Positions 34,828 through 44,887 of a stretch of DNA of 64,000 nt are shown here, in pieces. A program made the position numbers and the translations under genes. This DNA comes from Balamuthia mandrillaris (taxonomy: Eukaryota; Discosea; Longamoebia; Balamuthiidae). The stretch spans positions 1-64,000 of the forward strand of contig JAVKOQ010000231.1 of assembly GCA_031835245.1 (NCBI GenBank), written 5' to 3'. Under the pieces are notes generated by a model. The model had not been told where the DNA came from. It did not search any database and worked only from the letters and a program-made list of their open reading frames with translations. The stretch's first letter is position 1. Each line of letters opens with the position of its first letter.

Positions 34828-35841
34828 CTACTCCTTTTGGAGGAACACCTTGAAACTGGTTTTGGTTTCAGAGTTGGCACACGACCGAAGGAACGTTTTG
34901 AACTGTTGCTGGTCCGTGATCTCTCTCTTCTTCTTCTGCACAATCAGCAAGATTCTCATCCGGCATTGATACTGCTTTTCAACCAACTTTGCAAACTCTT
35001 TGAAAGTGATCTTTGGGCTGACTCGAAGGATGGAGATGTCTTGCTCGTCGTCTCCGTCCTCATCGTAGACGCATTTGATGGCCACTCGGCCTTTCATAGC
35101 CTTTTCGCATTGCTTTGCGATGGTTGCCTTTTGTTCGTCGTTCAGTTGATGCACAGAAGAGAAGGAAGGAGGAAGAGAAGGCGAAGAGGAGAGGTTGTTG
35201 CTTGAGCCAGGAGCTGAAGAGGCGGGCGAGGATGTTAACGACATTGGCGTGGAAGAAAGGGTGTCAGAGCACATGGATGCGTCGTCCTCCTCGGAGGAAA
35301 CGGAGGAGGCGGAAGAGGACATATTGCCACGCGGGCTTTGTCCTCCTCCATGAAGCATGTTCCACTCTTCCTCTGTCAAGTAGAAGGCTTCCACAAATTG
35401 TTGTTTATCCGACGAAGAGCAAGCCTTGGTGTATTTCTCCAATAGCGAGGCCTTCCTTTGAAAACGGAGACGGTGGCCGAGCTTCATTCCGAGCTCCATG
35501 AGGTCCTTCTTGCCCAAGCGAAGCAGCTCCGTTCCAGTGATAGCCTCGTCATGGAAGAGCTTGGTGTACTCGCCGAGTTGAAGGAGCTGCAACCATGTTG
35601 AAAGGTCGGCCTCGGTCCATCGAGCCAGTTCTTTGGCTTGAAGCGCCCGAATGGTTGGCAACAAGGAGGAGAGGGCCTGGGCTGGTTGGTGCTGCCCGGC
35701 AGACGTGGAGGAGGAAGCCGCGGACGGTTCTCCTTTCTTTCTTCGTTTGTTACCCTCTCCTTTGCGCGAGGAGGAGTCTTTGCTGGACTTTGCCTTTCGG
35801 CTGTTCTGGTCATACCCTTGCCTGGCGGTTGTGTTCGGCAT
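34828..35841 (-). CDS. SAM and PB1 domain adaptor protein
   Basis: Single-exon gene of 337 residues on the minus strand. A Lys/Ser-rich N-terminus is followed by a SAM domain at about residues 65-130 (ARWTEADLSTWLQLLQLGEY, then GTELLRLGKKDLMELGMKLG). A Ser-rich linker leads to a C-terminal PB1 domain at about 245-337 (IKCVYDEDGDDEQDISILRV, FKEFAKLVEKQY, ending FKVFLQKE). SAM and PB1 both mediate head-to-tail oligomerisation, so this looks like a signalling scaffold. The acidic DEDGDDEQD turn lies in the first PB1 hairpin, so whether it forms the acidic (OPCA) face is uncertain. The frame is open upstream of the ATG chosen, but the sequence there is low-complexity. Convergent with the preceding plus-strand gene. 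Confidence 0.85.
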   Translation of the reverse strand: MPNTTARQGYDQNSRKAKSSKDSSSRKGEGNKRRKKGEPSAASSSTSAGQHQPAQALSSLLPTIRALQAKELARWTEADLSTWLQLLQLGEYTKLFHDEAITGTELLRLGKKDLMELGMKLGHRLRFQRKASLLEKYTKACSSSDKQQFVEAFYLTEEEWNMLHGGGQSPRGNMSSSASSVSSEEDDASMCSDTLSSTPMSLTSSPASSAPGSSNNLSSSPSLPPSFSSVHQLNDEQKATIAKQCEKAMKGRVAIKCVYDEDGDDEQDISILRVSPKITFKEFAKLVEKQYQCRMRILLIVQKKKREITDQQQFKTFLRSCANSETKTSFKVFLQKE

Positions 35842-36368
35842 GTGTGTTTGTGTTTGCGGCAAGAGGAAGTTTTTTTGTTTGTTCTGTTCTGCAAACGAAA
35901 AAAAAAATAGAGAGAAGAAGTAAAGCCCTGTAATGCTTGCAGGCACAGAAGAACGCAAAGACACACACTTCCCGAAAAAAAAAAAACAAGTGGAACAAAT
36001 TATCCCGTTGAACTCATTCAAGAATCGTCGTCGCTCCACTCACTCGAGCGAGGCGACCACAGTTTCCGCGGAACAAGATGCCGCCAATTTGCTTAAGCCG
36101 GCAGGGTAAGGACAACCGAAGATCTCCTTCATCTACGCTCTCCCGAAACGCTAATACACACCTAAAAAAGCGAACCGCGCGGCTAGGGTACGCGCAAATA
36201 AGGTCTTTCAAATTCCGTATCACGGGTCGCCAGATCCGTTACTGCGCACCATTTGGGCAACGAGGTCGGGTTTGGATAATTTGTCGACACGGAAGCGCAT
36301 TCCAATAAAAAATTCCACACCGCCAACGGAGCAGAGGAACAAGGTTTTTCTGGGTTGTGGTTGCAATG
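35842..36368. other. Intergenic, 35.8-36.4 kb
   Basis: About 525 bp between the F-box/WD40 gene stop and the SAM-PB1 start. It contains TGTCGACA (36282-36289), a CCAATAAAAA box near 36302-36311, and a short run of A. An open frame on the plus strand at 36078-36308 has no recognisable homology or splice context and is not called. Confidence 0.55.
36282..36289. promoter_or_regulatory. TGTCGACA palindrome with CCAATAAAAA nearby
   Basis: Full palindrome followed about 12 bp later by a CCAATAAAAA box. It lies 441 bp upstream of the SAM-PB1 ATG. Confidence 0.4.
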
Positions 36369-37278
36369 TCACCAAAAGCCCAGGATGGAGACCTCTTGGT
36401 CGAACCCACCCGTACAAATAAAAGCAGGGCCAGCAAAGGAGCTCATGGTGGGAGGAGGGTTGCCCTCTGTATCCAGATTGGGGTTGACTTGGTGGGTGGC
36501 CTCTTTTGGGGCTTGGCTTGGGACCCAGTCCCAACGGACCAGGCCAAACATTTGTCCTTTCTGCACAGCTTCCGTTTGTACCAATTCGCCATTTGTCGTC
36601 CACACTAAGTCACAAACAACACACTAAAAGTTAAAAGACGTGCAGAGAACCAACAGCAAATAAGCAACCCAACAAACCTTTAAGCATCATGTCATGCCCA
36701 ATGCTGAATAGGTAGCCCTTCTGGGACCAAGGTTGAACACTGAACATGGCCCCAGAGTGAGCGCGCCATCTAAAGTCCTTCTCTTGAGTCATCTCTTCTT
36801 CTTTTTCTTCAAATGGAGAAAACCAAGGATAGCGGCAGATGTCTTGAGAGTATCCCGTTGAGAAGAGATACTTGTTATCTACTCCGACAGACAAACAGCG
36901 TACTACATTCGTACCCTGTTTTGTTGGTTTGGTAATAATGACCGGAGAGAGTAAGAAAAGAGAGAGGAATAACGAGAGAGAGAGAGTGCTATTAAAACAC
37001 GAGAACTCACCTGTCTAAAAACAGCAACAGAGCCACTGGGATCAACAGCGAAGATGGCACCAGAGCAGCCCACGAAGAGGGTATCATTCCAAACTGCAAA
37101 AGAATAGATGGCCTGTTCATCTGGTAACTCTATGCTATGCACGATGTGCGCTTGTCTGTCTTTGCCTTTTTCTGCTTTGTTGCTTCGACTCCACAGAAGG
37201 ATGGAACCATTTGCACTGTTGCTTACCAAATAGGTCTCCTCTGCTTAGTTCCTAACAATTAGAAGATAACAACATCAT

Positions 37279-37323
<45 letters not shown>

Positions 37324-38338
37324 GAGAGAGAGACAGAGGTAAGAGGGCATAGAGACAGAGTCAGTACCACCAACAGAGCCAGGTCCTCGGTAACCGGGCC
37401 AAACCGTCAAGGCTTTCACATCTTTCACATGATTACGTGGCCCAAACTCAACAGTGTGCTGCAGAGTCTCCTTGAGACTTATTTGTACTTGAGGCTCACT
37501 CTCATCTGCTACATCGATCCCGTTCTCATTTTGGCTTTTGCTCCACACCTGAATGTTACCGTCTCTACAGCCGGTCACCAGGTCGCCTTGCCAGACAGTA
37601 ATGGCGTCCACGCTGCCTTGGCAGTTCAGGCTTGCCTCCAGCTTGAACCGGAAACCACTGGCGAAAACACAACGAGCCACGCAGCGCTCTTTCGTTTTTT
37701 GCAACTCTTCAAGCTGTTTTTGCACAGAGGAAGGGCTGTCTTGCAGAAAGCGAGTTAACATATACCAAAACATGTGACAAACAAAAACGGACCAAAGTGC
37801 AGCGGACCAAAGGTGGGCGTGGTTGTCTCCACCTCCAGCAACAAGTAGGCCATCCCACTGACTTAAACAATAAATGTAGCGGTCAAACGTGAGCTTACAG
37901 ACAGGTCTAATTCTTCTGGTATCCTCTTTATTGTGTTTTGTGTGGGTCAGATAGAGAGAAGAAGTAGAAGAAGAACAAGAAGAAGGAAGGACATGAAGAA
38001 GAACAAGAAGAAATACAAGGACAAGAAGAATTACCGAGTAGTCCTTGTAAAAGCGGATCTTGAGCGACGTAGCACCAGCGACGACAAACCAGAGCGAGGG
38101 TGGGCAGGTCCCGCCAACTGAGGTTCCGGAAGATCTCCACCAACAAAAACTCATCCAGCAACTCCGTGAGGTCCTCATCATCGAGACCCATTTCCTCCAG
38201 AAAAAAAACAACAACAACAACAACGGTGATGCTTCTCCGGTGCGTGGTGGAGAAGCCCTTTCTGTTCCTGTGCGCGTCAGTCTCTGCGTTGGCAACTCTT
38301 TCTTTCTTTGTTTTTTTTGCGCTACACTTTTCTGTCAA
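36369..38338 (-). CDS. F-box / WD40-repeat protein
   Basis: Likely substrate receptor of an SCF ubiquitin ligase. Six exons on the minus strand (38338-38035, 37925-37793, 37735-37368, 37240-37011, 36915-36678, 36604-36369) give 502 residues. The F-box (DEFLLVEIFRNLSWRDLPTL, then ALVCRRWCYVAQDPLL) is followed by WD40-type strands: YCLSQWDGLLVAGGGDNHAH, DAITVWQGDLVTGCRDGNIQ, EETYLVSNSANGSILLWSRS, FFSAVWNDTL-like and YLFSIGHDMMLKVWTTNGEL, ending in FDQEVSILGFW. A start at 38191 would give 453 residues. I prefer 38338 because TGTCGACA lies 83 bp upstream. Donor GTCCGT of the second intron is weak, but its 57-bp length and frame fit. Confidence 0.82.
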
Positions 38339-38420
38339 TGATTTCTGTTTTATGCTGGATGGACACCATCCGGGAGGTCAACCTCTGAGTTGAGGATTGT
38401 CTAATAGCCACGAGGATTTG

Positions 38421-38428
38421 TGTCGACA
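38421..38428. promoter_or_regulatory. TGTCGACA palindrome upstream of F-box gene
   Basis: Full palindrome 83 bp upstream of the preferred F-box/WD40 ATG. Confidence 0.5.
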
Positions 38429-38471
38429 AAATGAAATTTCGGACAAATCAAGATAAAATTGCAATCGAGGA

Positions 38472-38720
38472 TAAAACCATTTCTTCGCGATGGCATTGGT
38501 TAAGGTTATACCTTTTGTTTGAAAATATCTAAATTACGCCCGTTGCGAGGAAAAATCTGTGTTGCTATCCGGGTTTTGGAAATCAACCGAAATTACCAAA
38601 GATCCAAGATATTCCTTTTTGGTCGTTATACCCTTTTTTTAGAAATAGATAGGAAGGCAAATAAATTGGATTTTGAGAAACGAAATTATTTTTTTTGGTT
38701 TTAAAACCATTTCTTCGCGA
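38472..38720. repeat. Direct repeats TAAAACCATTTCTTCGCGA
   Basis: The 19-bp word occurs at 38472-38490 and 38702-38720, spaced 230 bp start to start. A short GTTATACC word also recurs within the interval (38506 and 38626). Confidence 0.75.
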
Positions 38721-38948
38721 AAAACAAAGTACGACAACAACAACGCACGAAAACTACACTATAAACGCAACACGATAAGGTACTTTCATTTCTCTCTGGC
38801 TTTAAACCGTTTCCACACCGTTCTTCCTTTGACCCCATCCTTTTGTTTTTTGTGTTTTTTCTTCTTTGCCAACCTTTGCGTTACATTGCCCACAGTTGCA
38901 GCCAGCGGTGCCTCGATCTTTTTTTTTTTTGTGTTGCTTTGGCCCTTA

Positions 38949-40321
38949 ATGAGTACCACCAAAGAAGCGGTTGCCAACCCCTTGAACTCGGCCGTTTGGG
39001 CCGGCCTCGTTGGCCAGCCACCGCTGGACCTGAAGCAGTACCACGGCTTGAAAAGCCCTCTCAAGGGTTCCAGCTGGGTCAACCCCAGCCCTTCCAGGGA
39101 CAACTCCCAAGAGGAGCTCGTTCGTCCGTCGGATGCCAACGCCCCCAGAAGTAAGGAGGGCAAGGCCCTTGCGGCCAATATACTCAGTTTGGCTTATGTG
39201 GGTGATCGGAAGGCTTCCGTGGGCGTTCTGGACAGCATAACTGGCAAGGTTCAACCAGTACTTAACGGGGTAAGCCTTCCCGCTTAACCACTTGTTCTTC
39301 TTCGTGCCTTGCCTTCGTTTGTTGTTTTTCTTTTCTTCTCATCTACGTTGCCTTGTAACACCTCTTCCTATATTTATTATTTTTTCTTCTCTCTCTCTCT
39401 CTCTCTTTTATAGACTATACCTGTTGGTGGTTCGTTGGACCTTCCACCAGTCAACGGTGCCAGAGCTTGGAACTTGGACGGCCGAGTGGCCTACTTCGTG
39501 GGCAGCACGGAGCAAGGCACCTACCTCTATAGCTTCGACCTGGAGAAGGGCCAGCTGCAGGTCTCCTCCGGCGCTCTCGAGCTGTTGCCCTGGACCCTGG
39601 CCTACGACCCGCGTTACCCTGAGCACCTGTGGTGCTTTGCCGTAAAGCCCTTTGTCTACTCCCCGTTGGCCCTCTATCAGGTCGAGATCGCCACAGGCAG
39701 CATGAGGTTGGTAAAGGCCTTTGGAGGAAAGTACACCAAAGTCATTCGTGGAGGACAGGACAACTACTCTGGCGCCTACGACCCAGCCACCTCTCGTTTC
39801 TTCATCTTTTTGGAAAAGGGACAAGGCAAGGCCCTCGAAGACGACGATGAGTACAGTCACAGCGATGAAGACGAGCAGGGCTTTTACCGCAACTACCATG
39901 GCAAACAGAAGGAAGATCCTCAACTGGCGAAGGAGTTGAAGGCTTACCAGAAGAAGAAGAAACGCGAGCGCCGTGGAACTGACCCGCTCTTGCTCGTCGT
40001 AGACACCGACCGATTGCAGATCCGTGAGATCCCCATCCAATTCTCCCGGCTGCCCATGAAGCTCAACACCCTGGAGTCCTTTGTCTACAGCAAGCGTTGG
40101 AACTGCCTCTTTGGCTTTGCTTCCATGACCAGAGGCAAGTATATGTTCCCCCAGCGCATGCGCATGCAGTTTGTGCGCATCAACGTTGGCACGGGAGAGG
40201 TCATTCCGCTCGGCAAGGAATGGGAGAGCTACAAACGGGCAGAAGACGGTTTGATCACCCTGGATGAGGAACGAGGCCTCCTCTTTACAAGCATTGTCAG
40301 GTTTGTTTTAGTCATTTTCTT

Positions 40322-40359
<38 letters not shown>

Positions 40360-40571
40360 GTTAACCTTTTGCAACGAACAGCGAGTGGTCATGGTTCACC
40401 ACGCATTGGCGCTATGTCACCATCAATGTAAGGACCGGAGAGGTAGCCCATGAAACCACGTGGTACAGCATATCTTCAAGGACCATTTGCTTCTTCCCTA
40501 CGGACCTCGTTCCTGCTCCCTCTCCCTCTGCCTCCTCTTCCGCCTCTACTGCTTCTGCCAACGTAAAGTAA
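38949..40571 (+). CDS. Unknown protein, probable beta-propeller fold
   Basis: No named family recognised. Exons 38949-39269, 39414-40300 and 40382-40571 give 465 residues. It has no signal peptide or transmembrane helix. Recurrent units of the type G-x-Leu/Val-Val-x-Asp/Asn (AYVGDRKASVGVLDSITGKV, YFVGSTEQGTYLYSFDLEKG, ALYQVEIATGSMRLVKAF, FVRINVGTGEVIPL, YVTINVRTGEVAHETTW) look like propeller blades describing a value and its carrier. A Lys/Glu/Arg-rich loop (YQKKKKRERRG) interrupts the middle. A possible cytosolic propeller protein. No catalytic residues can be assigned. Confidence 0.6.
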
Positions 40572-40975
40572 GAAGGTGGAACGAACTTTTTTTTCAACCC
40601 CAGCAAGCCTCGTTTTTGACTTTTTAGTTTTGTGGATTGGCTTTTTTTTTTGGTTTTTGCAGCTTGCTTTTTTGTTTTGTTTTCTTGTTATCTATCAGAG
40701 GTTTTTTCACCTCTCTTCTTGCCCTCTTTCGACGCGGTCAGGAAGCCTGCACCGCTCACGATGGAACTGCGCAGAAGACAAGTGGTGTTTGACCCAGCCG
40801 AACTTTTTTAACTCCTCTTTAAAGATTGTTTATTCTCTCTGTTATCATAAATATTTATTTTAATTGTTTGTCTTTGCCCTTCTCTTCTCTGCATTCAAAC
40901 ACTGCAGCCAAAGCAACGTAGAGGTAAAGCAAACAAGAGCGACAATGTTGCTTACGGAGGAGAACCAAGGCCGGT
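40572..40975. other. Convergent 3' intergenic region
   Basis: About 405 bp between two convergent stops (unknown propeller-like gene, plus; peroxiredoxin, minus). T-rich, consistent with overlapping 3' UTRs. No gene is seen. Confidence 0.5.
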
Positions 40976-41647
40976 TCAGAGGTGAGCAAGCAGCGATTCA
41001 GCGGTGCTGTGCTCAACCCCCTGTTGGTCCACGGCGATGTAGTCCACCACACCGTCCGTGGCGATGAGGGCATATCTTTGGGAGCGCACACCACCAAAGT
41101 TACCCGTCTCCTTTGTGAGACCACATGCACGAGCAAAGGCTCCATCTCCATCAGCTGAGTGAGGCAGTAAACGTCACATAGACAAAGCCAAGCAAGAATA
41201 AGTAGAAGAAGAAGAAGAAGAACAAGAAGAAGATCAAGAAGAACAAGAACGAGAACGGGTTATCGTACCGAGCATGGTGAGCTTGCCCTCTCCATTTTGT
41301 GCCTTGCACCAGGCGTCCATCACGAAGCAGTCGTTGACGGCGGTGCAGGCTACGGTTTCTATGCCCTTGGCCTTCAGCTGGGCGGCGTTCAGCACGAAGC
41401 TTGGGCAATGCTTCTTGGAACAACCTGGAGTGAAAGCACCTTTTGTGGCAACAAAAAAGAGTAACAAAACCATCCTCAAACAAAGGCAATGCAAACACAC
41501 AAACAAGAACGAACCAGGAACAGCAAAGAGCGCCACTTTCTTGCCACCAAAGATCTCACTGGTAGTGACCGGGGCAGGGGCACCATCCTTGAGGGTCAGG
41601 AAGGTCACCTCGGGGATCTTATCGCCAACCTTCAGCTGTTCACTCAT
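40976..41647 (-). CDS. Peroxiredoxin, type II (Prx5-like)
   Basis: Thiol peroxidase reducing H2O2 and alkyl hydroperoxides. Exons on the minus strand are 41647-41515, 41439-41269 and 41154-40976, giving 160 residues, right for the family. VGDKIPEVTF starts the domain. The peroxidatic Cys is in PGAFTPGCSKKHCPSF (P-x3-T-x2-C). A second Cys 25 residues later (VACTAVNDCFVMDAWCK) sits where plant type II enzymes place their resolving Cys. ADGDGAFARACGL and VRSQRYALI complete the fold. There is no targeting peptide, so it is probably cytosolic. GTCGAC lies 42 bp upstream, followed by a TATAAATA-like run on the plus strand. Confidence 0.95.
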
Positions 41648-41687
41648 CCTGTTTCGCTTTCGCTTTTGCTTTGGAGTGTGCTCTTCA

Positions 41688-41695
41688 TGTCGACA
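41688..41695. promoter_or_regulatory. TGTCGACA palindrome in peroxiredoxin/kinase intergenic
   Basis: Full palindrome followed by TTATAAATA, 41-48 bp upstream of the peroxiredoxin ATG (minus) and about 230 bp upstream of the kinase ATG (plus). It could serve either gene. Confidence 0.5.
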
Positions 41696-41925
41696 TTATA
41701 AATAGGAATTTTCGTTCCACTTTTTCTGAAGCCAATGATATTTCATATCTTCAGCGAATCATAACGAAGCTTTGAAAAATAGTTTTTCCCGCCTTTTTTT
41801 TTGAGGACACGATACTGCGATCCATGGAGAAGAGACTCCCGCTTTTTTTATGTGGATGGACGGGAGAGCGTTTCGTTCTCTTTGTACAAAACAAAAAGCA
41901 ACAAAAGACCAAAACAAAGGAGTCG

Positions 41926-43933
41926 ATGGGAAAGGCCAACGAATTTACCAGCAAAGAACTGCTGGCGCTGATCGATAACGGCAAGCTATCGTTGTCCGCC
42001 ACCAGCTTCCGGTTCAGGTACAAAGAAATATGGCACCAAGCCAATCTTGTTCAGGAAGATGAGGAGGAGGGAGGCGAGGCAAAGCGGAGCGGCAGCGTCC
42101 AGGTGAAGGACCTCGAGAGCGGACGGCTGTTTGTCAGCGTGCGAGAGTGGTATCGCTACGCCTCCACGAAGACGTGGGGCGAGACGGGCAACAAGGGACC
42201 GTTCCATGGCGCAGTGGCCATCGAGAAAGTGCACGTCTACCGCGGAGAAACGGATGTGGGCAAACTGCGAACCTTGACTACGGTGCTCGCTCAGCTTGAG
42301 ACAGAGGAAGAGGAAGTTACAGCAGAGGAAGAAGAAAGCGAAGTGGAGATTGTGGAGGAAGAAGAACAAGAAAGTGAGGTTGAACCACAACGGACACAAA
42401 CGTACCAGAAGCAAAAGAAAGAGAAGGACAGAGTGTCGAGAAAGCTAGTGAGGAAGAAAGCTAGCAAAGCGGTTCACAAATCAGAAGAAGAACCAGAACG
42501 AGAGGAGGAAGAAGACGGAGAGCAAGAAGAGAAACAACCCGCAGAAGAAACAGAGGAGCCAAAGGAGGCAGCAGACGAAATAGAAAGTTATTACCACAGC
42601 ACAAACAAAGTTTTCTTGGCCGAAGACGAAGCGGGAGACTTTCGTATGCTTAATGAGTACCTTGGTGACACAAACAAATGGCAGCAATGCAGCAACGCCT
42701 CTGAGAGCACCGGAGACGCATCATCGCTCTCTAGAGGCAGAGACAGCGAAAGCGAAGGTTCTTTTTCTGCTTCGTCTTCGTCTGCTTCGTCTTGTTCTTG
42801 TTCTTGTTCTTGTTCTTGTTCTTGTTCTTGTTCTTGTTCTTCTTCTTCTTCTTCTTCTTGTTCTTCTTGTTCTTCTTGTTCTTCTTGTTCTTCTTCTTCT
42901 TCTTCTTCTTCTTCTTCTTCTTCTTCTTCTTCTTCGTTCTTCTTCGTTCTTCTTCTTGTTCTTCTTCTTCTTCTTCTTCTTCTTGTATTTATTTTGTTCC
43001 TTCATACTCTTTATTTGTTTCTTTCTTTGCCTTCGTCTTTTTTGCCTCTGCCTTCCCATCTCAGCTTCTTCAATCTCTTATTCACCGCGGCACTAACATT
43101 AACGAATAAACAGATGTCGAAGGAGTTGAAAACAAGATATGTTCGCCTAGAAGCGGCAATAGGGTTATTCGTGCTGGCACAGCAGTGTGGGACAAAATAA
43201 TTCCAAGTGACGTGCTGGTCTTTGATAAACCGTTTCTTGGTACAGGTTCGTTTTCTGTTGTGAAACGAGGACGATGGTTCGACATGCCTGTCGCTGTTAA
43301 GTGCATAGACAAACGTAAGAAGCACTATTGCATTCTTGACATTCATCATGAGATCGATATTTGGTGGTACGTCCAAGTGTGTAACAGTGGATAAATGTAT
43401 TTCGTCTGTTTGGCTTACCTCTCCGTTGTTCGTCTTCTCTCTCTCTCTCTCTCTCTCTCTATGGCGCTCCAGTTCTTACTCTTTCATTGCCAAAGGGAAT
43501 CTCGACATCCAAACATAGTGGAGGTCTTTGGAGCAATAGAAGACGTGGACACAATGTGTATCATCATGGAGCGAATGCATGGAAGCCTTCAACAGGTACA
43601 TTCTTCTCGTTTTTGTCCTTCTTCTGTTGTCTAAGTTCTCGTTCATTATTTTCTTGCGAGCAAGGCGTTGGAGCAATGGGGCGTTGGGAATATCTACAAT
43701 CATATTCGGTCATGGAGCATGCAGATAGCCAGCGCGATGTCATTTTTGCATCGCTCCAACGTTTTGTTCCGGGACCTAAAGGACGGAAACCTTTTATTGG
43801 TACGTTTGCGAAGTCAACTTTTAGGAGCTTTAACTTGGTCTTTTAACTTGATTCTGTCTTTCATCCCTGTTAGTCATCAGATGCTTCTATAATCAAACTT
43901 ACAGATTGTAAGTGATCCGTTGCTCGTCTTCTC

Positions 43934-43972
<39 letters not shown>

Positions 43973-44734
43973 CTCTTCACTTTCTCTGTCTCCATTACCT
44001 ATAACTTGAACAATACAACAGTTGGTTTGGCATCTCCATGCGATACTGCCGAGCGTTACATAATGGGTACACCCGAATTTATGGCGCCAGAGTTTTACAA
44101 AGATCATTTGGCTGGTACCTGCCCCTTTGTTGCTTTTCTTTTGTTGCTTTGCTTTTCTTGCTCTTTCTTTCCGTTCAGTGTTAACAGAGAACAAAACAAA
44201 GGATTTGGGGATGATGTGAAGCGACATGTACACAGCAAGAAACTCGATGTTTGGAGCTTTGGGATCTTGTTGTGGTAAAGCCTTCTGCTTCTCTGTTTTT
44301 ATTTTCTCTTCCCTCTCTTTCCTTCTTTCTTCTTTGTCTTATGTACTGATAGGCGCGTATAAACTTCAGGAAAATGTTCCACCCAAGAACGTATCCTTAC
44401 CCCAAGCTCAACCCCGTACATTACGGCAGAGGCAAACGACACAGGGACGTACTGCTCAAAGCAGTAAGCAATGGCAGAAGACCAATCATATCAAGAAATG
44501 TTCCATGTGAATGGGCAGGTTTGTAAAATCTATCCTCCACGTTCTTTTTTTCAAACAAAATGTTTCTTTTGGTTATATTTGTTTTTAATGTTGCTATTTT
44601 TTTTCTTTTGGGTCTGGTTAGACTTGCTGGAGCAGTGTTGGCATGCAGATCCGCTAGAAAGGCCTACCTTTGAGGAGATATTGCTTTCCTTGAGGTCCTT
44701 CCACGACCCACCCCCGCCTTCCAAACCCTTGTAA
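41926..44734 (+). CDS. TKL-type protein kinase with N-terminal extension
   Basis: Serine/threonine kinase of the TKL group. Nine exons (41926-42757, 43114-43366, 43496-43595, 43665-43799, 43874-43907, 44022-44114, 44202-44274, 44370-44518, 44622-44734) give 593 residues. The N-terminal ~120 residues are a conserved-looking globular segment (GSVQVKDLESGRLFVSVREW) of unknown type, then acidic linker. Kinase motifs: LGTGSFSVV loop, VAVK Lys, HEIDIWWESRHPNIVEVF, catalytic loop FRDLKDGN, DFG, GTPEFMAPE, DVWSFGILLW, CWHADPLERPTF. The catalytic loop has Phe where His of HRD is usual. Exons 3 and 8 must start 17-23 nt after the first AG. Upstream Met at 41824 is possible. Confidence 0.85.
42758..43113 (+). 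repeat. Simple-repeat intron, TTCTTG/TTC/TTCTTC
   Basis: First kinase intron, 356 bp. (TTCTTG)n then (TTC)n dominate 42775-42990. Splicing here restores the phase-1 join to the kinase segment. Reading through would add a long poly-Ser tail. Confidence 0.85.
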
Positions 44735-44772
44735 AAAATAAATTGCATTCAAACAAAGAAAAATTCTCAGTA

Positions 44773-44780
44773 TGTCGACA
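44773..44780. promoter_or_regulatory. TGTCGACA palindrome upstream of serine racemase
   Basis: Full palindrome 108 bp upstream of the serine-racemase ATG. A near-match TGCCGACA lies about 35 bp further downstream. Confidence 0.5.
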
Positions 44781-44887
44781 AGTACATTCTTTCTATTCTG
44801 TCATTTATTGCCGACAAACTTGAAAAGGCGGGAAATGACATCATCACAAATGAAATTTCATACCGGTTGCGAAAAAGAAAGACAAGA

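Larger units (their letters stand above)
38339..38948. other. Divergent intergenic region with 19-bp direct repeat
   Basis: About 610 bp between the F-box gene (minus) and the next plus-strand gene. TGTCGACA lies at 38421-38428 and a perfect 19-bp direct repeat at 38472-38490 and 38702-38720. No gene is recognised. The composition is A/T-rich and free of the pyrimidine microsatellites seen elsewhere. Confidence 0.6.

Noticed and set aside
36078-36308. Plus-strand open frame of 76 codons
   Set aside because: No domain, no splice context, GC-poor promoter-like region between two genes. It overlaps the TGTCGACA site.
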